A DNA stretch of 64,000 nucleotides, from contig CAKAKS010000060.1 of NCBI GenBank assembly GCA_916700875.1, positions 33,428,804-33,492,803 on the forward strand, written 5' to 3'. Positions 58,151 through 64,000 of the stretch are shown one piece after another (within the stretch, counting starts at the first letter, position 1; each line of letters opens with the position of its first letter). A program made the position numbers and the translations under genes. This DNA comes from Sebastes aleutianus (taxonomy: Eukaryota; Chordata; Actinopteri; Perciformes; Sebastidae). The notes beneath the pieces are model-generated. The model ran no database searches. It worked only from the letters and a program-made list of their open reading frames with translations, and was not told the DNA's origin.

Positions 58151-59172
58151 GCCTATAAACAAATCACTGGTCTGGTATAGACCAATAAGTTTGTTTAATA
58201 CTCATTTAATCTTACACCTTTTTTATGGGATCACTGTAGATGGCCTGTATAGCCTTCCATTTACCCCATATTCAATAAGATTATGAGATAAACAATCCCT
58301 AGTGATCATATCAAAAGGTCAGGGATAGCAACTGTACATGGCGCTGTCTGGTAAAATGAGCATTGCTTAAAACGACTACTTTTTCCTCTGAATTTTGGCC
58401 CTTATGCCATATAAAACATATAAAATCATGCATTAGCTTTTCAAATGATCACTTTCAGGAAATGTAAAGTATAAATGTAGTGAAAAAATTCAACCCGCAA
58501 GTAAGGTTAAATTTGCCTCCCAGTTATTTATTTGGCTAAGTAGGCCTGAGCCAAAGAACAACACTGACTGAATGAAGTGACTCTCCTCCAGACACAGCTG
58601 AAAGTGCTTTGCAGCACCAAACATCACCTCAATTTGGAGAGTCACCTGCCTTCTGAGACCTTTCACTTTTACTCTGAATTTATCTACAACCCCATCACAA
58701 CAGCATTTTTGAGCTTTGTCTCTTAGTGTGCTTGGTTGTTTGACATACAGTAAGTAGCAGCCAATTCTCCGGTGAATGTTCATGATGAGGCCAGACATAG
58801 CTGATGGCAGATTTGTGACCCAGCAGCAAAAGCCTCTATCTGCCCTATATCTGTGTGCTACGTCTAGTTGTTTTTTTGGCCAAGTTCGAAATCACTGCAG
58901 GGTGTTGAGAGCCGTTTAAAGATATCAGGGTGTCTAAATGGATTTTCTCTAACAGTCCGCACTGTTTGTGTATAAACCCAGAGCATTTTGGTTCTCATCA
59001 AAGAATCTGAACAGCGTGGCAGCAAGGTGGAGGTGGAGGCTACAAAGTTTGTTTTGCCCGGCAGCATTTTCAAGCTCATGTTATTAATCAAGCACATCAA
59101 ATTAAAACATGACCACAAAGGTTATCGTTGCTAATTGAGTCAGGGACAACAATGTAAACAACATTCAATACA
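58151..59172. other. TSNARE1 intron, nothing recognised
   Basis: A 102-codon minus-strand open frame at 58490-58798 has no family resemblance. Confidence 0.4.
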
Positions 59173-59221
59173 CTCACACACACACACACACACACACCCA
59201 CCCACGCACACACACACACAC
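59173..59221. repeat. Interrupted (CA)n microsatellite in the intron 28 bp from the SNARE exon
   Basis: A CA run broken by CCCACCCACG. It lies just beyond the splice donor of the exon at 59250-59322 (downstream of it in the gene's orientation), where GT-rich sequence in the transcript can influence splicing. Confidence 0.9.
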
Positions 59222-59249
59222 AGACAAACACAAACGCTCAATATCTTAC

Positions 59250-59322
59250 CTATGGCGTCGCCTTGTTCATGCACCATACTGGCCAGATCCTTCATGATTT
59301 GACTGACGTCCAGCATGTCTCT
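59250..59322 (-). CDS. tsnare1: t-SNARE domain-containing protein 1, exon for N-terminal half of SNARE motif
   Basis: A 73-bp internal exon, acceptor TTTTCTCCACAG and donor ATAG|GTAAGA. It encodes RDMLDVSQIMKDLASMVHEQ then GDAI, ending one base into the next codon, which becomes Asp with the exon at 44687-44769. The joined motif ...HEQGDAIDSIE... is the core of a Qa-type SNARE helix. The Gln of EQGDAID is the zero-layer residue that pairs with an R-SNARE Arg during membrane fusion. Syntaxin-7, -12 and TSNARE1 share the LDVxQIxKDLAxMxHEQG pattern. I favour TSNARE1 because of the anchor exon's tail; syntaxin-12-like is the main alternative. Upstream exons are outside the window. Confidence 0.78.
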
Positions 59323-61839
59323 CTGTGGAGAAAACACACAGTATACAAATGTTACACCACTATTCAACTCAGTGTCATTATGTTGATGGTCTAGCCATCA
59401 GTTCTTATAAATGCCATCGATATCTATTGAAGGTACTAAATGAAAAGGTGGCTAGTAGCTAATGGTGCTAACAGCACTAATAGTGCAAACAGGTGTTATC
59501 AGCTGTAACCGCCGTATGAGCGTATAGTGCAGAGCGGCAATGATTACCTAGCCAGTGGGGCACACACACATGCACTAAAAGCAATGTGCGTGCAGCTGGA
59601 CTAGCTACGTAAACAAAGCACAGAGAAGCTCGGATTCCAACACACACAGAGGGAGAGAGACTTCATTCTCTGCTCAGGTAGACACTACTCCTCTATATCT
59701 TTACATAGACAATAGTTGTTTGCTACTTTTTTGGATTACTGCAGAAAATCCGCTCTGTGGCATCAAACGTTCATGATACTTACACCTTTTGTTCAGCCAG
59801 ATAAACAAATGATCACCACTTTTCTGATTTTTGAAGTGTGAATGCAATCGCCAGAAGTAAAAAGCTAACGTTAGGCTATAAACGAACTACGACACGGTCG
59901 CATGAGCGAGAGTATACACGACGAGGCTTTAATGGCGGACGTGTCGGCGTGATGACGTTTAGTAGTCTCATTTAGCCACTTGTTGTGAAGTGGATGCAAT
60001 GGAACGGGGATGGAGAATGCGACATCTAGTGACTGAATGTAATCCATGTTATCGATTGCACCTTAAATAATGATGCTAAATAATAATAAAACTATATACT
60101 AAATGGAATTCCAATTTAATAAGAACATAAATATACACATACATTAACACAACACTATACCATACCGCCGTGGCACCGTGCACCATGGCACGCCACCTTT
60201 TGTCCCTTATTCAGTGAGAAAGTTGGCATCCCTACCTGCTGAGCGTCTTGCTAGGTGACTACAGGATTGCTTTATTTCTTTTGTCTCTAAAATGTCAGCA
60301 AATAGAGAAAAATGCCCATCACAGTTTGATATATCAATAAATAAATAATAAATAAATATTCCAAAACCCAATGATATTAAATTTACCCATTCAAACTTGA
60401 ACAACTGAAGCCAGTGAACCTTTGCTAATTTTGTTTAATAATGTCTAAAGTTCTGGTGGTCTGCTCAAGATTAGTGGGATCTAAAAGATTTCCCCGGGAC
60501 GCCGTATTAAACTACAGTGGTTTTTGATTATTATTTGGTGTCTTGTGCAACTTTAGATGCTAGACACAAAACCTCAGATGTGCAGCTTTAATATATGCAT
60601 GGATTTGTAAGTTCCCTGTCCCTGTATAATTGACAAATTTGGATTTGTGTGTAATCCTAAACATTGTGTGCTTGGCTTGACTAAACTTAAAAAAAAAGCA
60701 GTTCAACATTTTTGTTCAATTATTTCTCTGTCAGGGCACAGAGCAAACTACTAGCAGCTATGGTTGACCGCAGCTAATTCTCCGTATGCAGTCCCCAAGC
60801 TTTGAATCTGCTCTCAGTGTTTCAGCTCAAAGCAATATGAAAGCTTATAAAACCTCTGTCTATCTCCTGCTCACAGGTCCCCCCTCTCCTCCATTATGGC
60901 TCCATGCAATCACAGCTGCGTTTGTGTAGCCTAACCCACTGGGCCATCCATCACAGGTGGCACAGATTGCTGTGGAAACTGGCAGCCATCCTGCCACTTG
61001 GCAAAATCCATTTGAACTGAGCCAAAATGGCCCCTGGCAAACCTTGTGATGCTAAAGACTTTTTTATATTTATCTTTGGGCCGCCCTGTCTATCATGCCG
61101 TAATAGAATAACAAATTTATTTTACCTGGCAACGTATCGGGCAATCAGGTCTCATTTCATCATAATGACATGAACAGTGTGTAACCAATTTAGTAAATAT
61201 GTGTGTGGAAGTGAATAGGCAGCGAGAGAGACACGCACAGGGGGAAGGCAGAGATGTGATGGGTTGGGACCCCTGCCCGAGGGCTGAGTGGGTGGCCAGG
61301 CTCCGGGCCAACACTGTGCCCTTTTCCATATTTCATGGGCTTTAAATTCCACTCATCTAGCAGCCACTGGATGCTGGCACTGGGCTGGGAACCAGGACCG
61401 GAGATTTTTCTATTATATTTCCAACAACAGGTTTACTACAGGAGATCTTCTTCTCACCCAGGGCAAGTATATCAGTACTGCTCGGAGATGGTTTCTCCTT
61501 CAGTTCCCATGTGGACCTGATCAGGTGCAGGTAAGGAAGTCAAGTTTAGGGTTGCTTTGACACCCTTTAGTTTGGTCCACTTGGTTTGGAATAAAGAAAG
61601 AAGAGTCTGTAGTTTACATTGAAAAAGTGACAAAATTAATACTCAACCCAGACAGTAGCCTATGCATGCTACCGTTGTTTTCCCCTCAGCACGTCACCTC
61701 GCCAGATCTCACAACGAGACTTCTCCTTGAGTGAGATTCTTTCCATAATGTCGGACACTTATAATAACAATCAGAGCCAGTCATGGCAAAAAAACGAACA
61801 CTTTTAGTGGACGTAAATGACGGTGCCAGCTTGCCCCAA
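59323..61839. other. TSNARE1 intron upstream of the first SNARE exon in view
   Basis: I searched the minus strand for further syntaxin-like exons and found none. The segment around 59870-60065, ending TCGATTGCACCTTAA, resembles the end of a dispersed repeat, but no second copy is present. Confidence 0.4.
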
Positions 61840-62092
61840 TAGGATTACATTGCAGCAGCTGCCCTCTACGGACAGTCTCACAGCAGTTCGTGAAATAGTC
61901 ACAAATCTAATCTATTTGATTCGTGTACATAGACACAAATTTCCCTTTTTTTCGTGACACTCAGCCCGACTTTCAACAACGTATTTTTCATGCGTGTCAA
62001 TTTCCACTCCAGTCTTTTCAAAATAAAACTACTTAGTTAGGTTTAGGAAAAGATCATGGTTTGGGTTACAGTAACTCCGTAAGTGCCGTAAC
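61840..62092. mobile_element. Large TIR-type repeat family, copy 3 (fragment)
   Basis: Shares CTCACAGCAGT, TGTGTACATAGACA, TTTTTTCGTGA, CGACTTTCAACAAC and TTTTCAAAATAAA with 34700-35060. It ends at ...GTGCCGTAAC, where the TTAA of MITE copy 5 begins, so that MITE probably inserted into this repeat. Confidence 0.65.
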
Positions 62093-62893
62093 TTAAAGGG
62101 ATTGTTTGTAAGAATCAAAAATTGCTTGTTAACAGCGACACCTGTGGCCGTTAAGTCAACTAAAGTCAGCGTCCTGTTGCTCGCGCTTGTGCTCGCTCTA
62201 CATAGACATGAACAAGCATCGCTCAAAACAGTGAGGCGACACACGTCAGCTAAAAGCACAATATCACTCTATATTTCAGCTGCTTGGCAGTAATGTTAGC
62301 TGACCAGACGAAGGTCTCTCCATGAATCAATGCTGATCCTAGTGTTGGCTTTTCCTGCTTCAGCCTCCCGACCACGGCCGGAGGGAACAGGGGAGACGCC
62401 GGAGTTTTGGTCGGAGACGATAACGTTTCTCTCTGCGGAGCCCCGTCACTTCACAAGACACGGGAAACCTCTGTTGGTCTGGAGGAGCTGCAGCAGTTAT
62501 TTCTGCACAAATGTCCACTGAACATTCACTAGATATTCTCAGAGCTAAACTAACTTTTCTGCAGTGTGGAGTGTGCATGCATGCACGTGAGAGGTGGAGC
62601 GAGAGAGCGAGAGAGTGAGAGCGAGCGTGGTGTGTGAGTGAAGGCAGGCAGAAGAGCAGAGTACAGCAGAGACTTCGGTCCTGGAGACCAAAGCTACGGT
62701 CTCCCCCGCGTCCTCCGACCGCGGCCAACACTGTTTAACAGACGGGCTTCACTAGATACAACCAAGAGGTTTTGGTGCTTCACTGTAGTTTGTGTTGGAG
62801 TCTGAGTCTGAACAGCGTAGACACACGGGAGCGTGCATGGGACACCGACCATGATGATTTATACGTGTAAGAAGTTACAAACAGTCCCTCTAA
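62093..62893 (-). mobile_element. TTAA/GGGACT MITE, copy 5 (nearly complete)
   Basis: The left end is TTAAAGGGATTGTTTGTAAG and the right end is TTACAAACAGTCCCTCTAA, one substitution away from TTTAA. At 801 bp it is the longest copy. It runs opposite to copy 4 and contains the MLILVLAFPASASRPRPEG frame on the plus strand (62330-62521). A longer minus-strand frame (62360-62731) crosses the same GC-rich core. Confidence 0.92.
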
Positions 62894-64000
62894 GTATGTT
62901 AATATGTTTGAATACTAACTGCTAAAACAATATAGGCCTACTATGACAATTAGCAGGTCAACTCATTCATTAGAGACTTTTGGTTGTGGCATTCTGCATC
63001 ATCAGTGCTACACTGACCCATGTGGGGAAATTAAATTATTGAAGCACAAGTCACGCTGAACTTTACTGTAACTGATGTCTTTATTTTTTTTAATGCTGAT
63101 TTTCCCGGTGCTCACAAAGATCAGATGTAGTGGTAATGAGCATTATGTTAGTCCAAACTGCAACTGGAAATCTAATGTCATGGACAATGATGGACAGCTA
63201 TAGCATTACAATAAGGCTTCATGTTCTGTAATGTTATGAGGGGATAGTAACTGTGTGGCTGTTTCACTCACTTTTTAACAACGTTTTACTTTAATATTAT
63301 ATATCAGAGTAAAAATCCTCACACTAACACACGTTACCATGGTTGGATGTCACTGTGGATCTTTCACAATTATATAGGAGATTGCTTCCTTCACAGTTGA
63401 AGAGCAGATAGATCATGCAGTCTACTTCTCACCACAAACAATACCAGAGTTTGCTTGGAAACGGAGCGAGAGCCACCTTTCCAGGTGGTGTTTTGTACGG
63501 CTGTTTTGGTCCAGTTCAAATAACAGCTTTGACTCCAGCCTAAATGAACCGGACCTAATGGTGAAACGCACCAGAGTTTGTTTGAATTGTACCAAACGGG
63601 AGGCCTGTTAAGTATTCTTCCTTCAGACACTGAGGGGCAGATTCACAAAGATGCTGATATCACAGTGAATAGTGCATCATCTTCAACAGCTATCTTCCAA
63701 ACTATGTCCATGAAGTTTTGCAGTTGAGTGCAATTTGCCCTTTTTTTGCATCTGATTGTAATTATCCATGTGGCAAAGTATATTTGCACTTGACGCCGAT
63801 GTGTTGGTTGTGAGGATGTGAGAGACACCTTTTGAGTTTATTTAATACCTGCAGCGTTCCTGCCGAAGCAGAAACGATAAGTGTGCCTCCCCATTAAGAG
63901 AGACATACTGTATTTACGCACGAGGCACAGCAGCGTAACTTCATTGATTATTTTAATTTCTCTTTTTTTTCTCATGTATTTTCAAAGGTGATATGTAGGG
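62894..64000. other. TSNARE1 intron, one repeat fragment
   Basis: About 63430-63600 contains AAATGAACCGGACCTAATGG and CACCAGAGTTTGTTTGAA, related to the MITE at 48945-49545. The stretch 63630-63850 (GGGGCAGATTCACAAAGATG) resembles another dispersed fish repeat. No exon seen. Confidence 0.45.

Noticed and set aside
61117..61329. Possible additional upstream TSNARE1 exon on the minus strand (donor-like CCAGGTAAAA near 61126)
   Set aside because: The frame leading into the donor hits a stop about eight codons upstream, and the residues show no syntaxin-like pattern.

Overview
The window looks like ray-finned (teleost) fish nuclear DNA, almost all of it intronic or intergenic. Evidence: long CA/GT microsatellites, Rex/RTE-type LINE 3' ends with ATG- or GTAA-type tails, a Tc1/mariner fragment, fish-style TTAA- and hAT-type MITEs, a tRNA-like SINE-type repeat, and a ZNF862-like hAT transposon. 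There are no operons, prokaryotic genes, CRISPR arrays or tRNA genes. Most long open frames are repeat artefacts. I cannot name the species.

Host gene. Three exons on the minus strand splice in phase to encode the C-terminus of a syntaxin-type t-SNARE, best matching TSNARE1. They are 59250-59322 (first half of the SNARE motif), 44687-44769 (second half) and 28894-28989 (linker, membrane anchor, stop). The introns are about 14.5 and 15.7 kb. The N-terminal exons must lie beyond 64000. The roughly 28 kb left of the last exon is 3' UTR and/or intergenic DNA, with no gene I can name.

Region by region. 1-10 kb: a 21-bp minisatellite (1384-2343), an imperfect hairpin (5374-5640), a SINE-like element carrying a telomere-like tract (6086-6424) and a TTAA-flanked MITE (9231-9710). 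11-25 kb: two copies of a second TTAA-flanked MITE, copies of a third repeat family, an AGATATCT-centred array and a LINE endonuclease fragment. 30-38 kb: T-rich tandem repeats, an RTE-type LINE inserted into a terminal-inverted-repeat element with a 13-bp target duplication, and a hAT-like MITE. 39.8-42.5 kb: a very degenerate minisatellite used as a landing pad by several elements. One is a 561-bp hAT-type MITE with a segment matching the D2 expansion region of 28S rRNA inside it. 43-48.4 kb: a 5'-truncated LINE with target duplication, then a 3,247-bp hAT element with both ends and a perfect 8-bp duplication, a decayed transposase gene, and a solo LTR in one of its introns. 48.9-58.2 kb: more MITEs, a gene fragment, a second partial copy of the 28S-bearing MITE and a Tc1 fragment. 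59-64 kb: the first SNARE exon, then further MITE copies.

The most interesting signals are the rDNA-carrying MITE family (41179-41739 and 56557-56760), the hAT/solo-LTR nest inside a TSNARE1 intron, and the telomere-like tract inside a SINE-like head. Family names rest on motif recognition by eye. No database search was possible.
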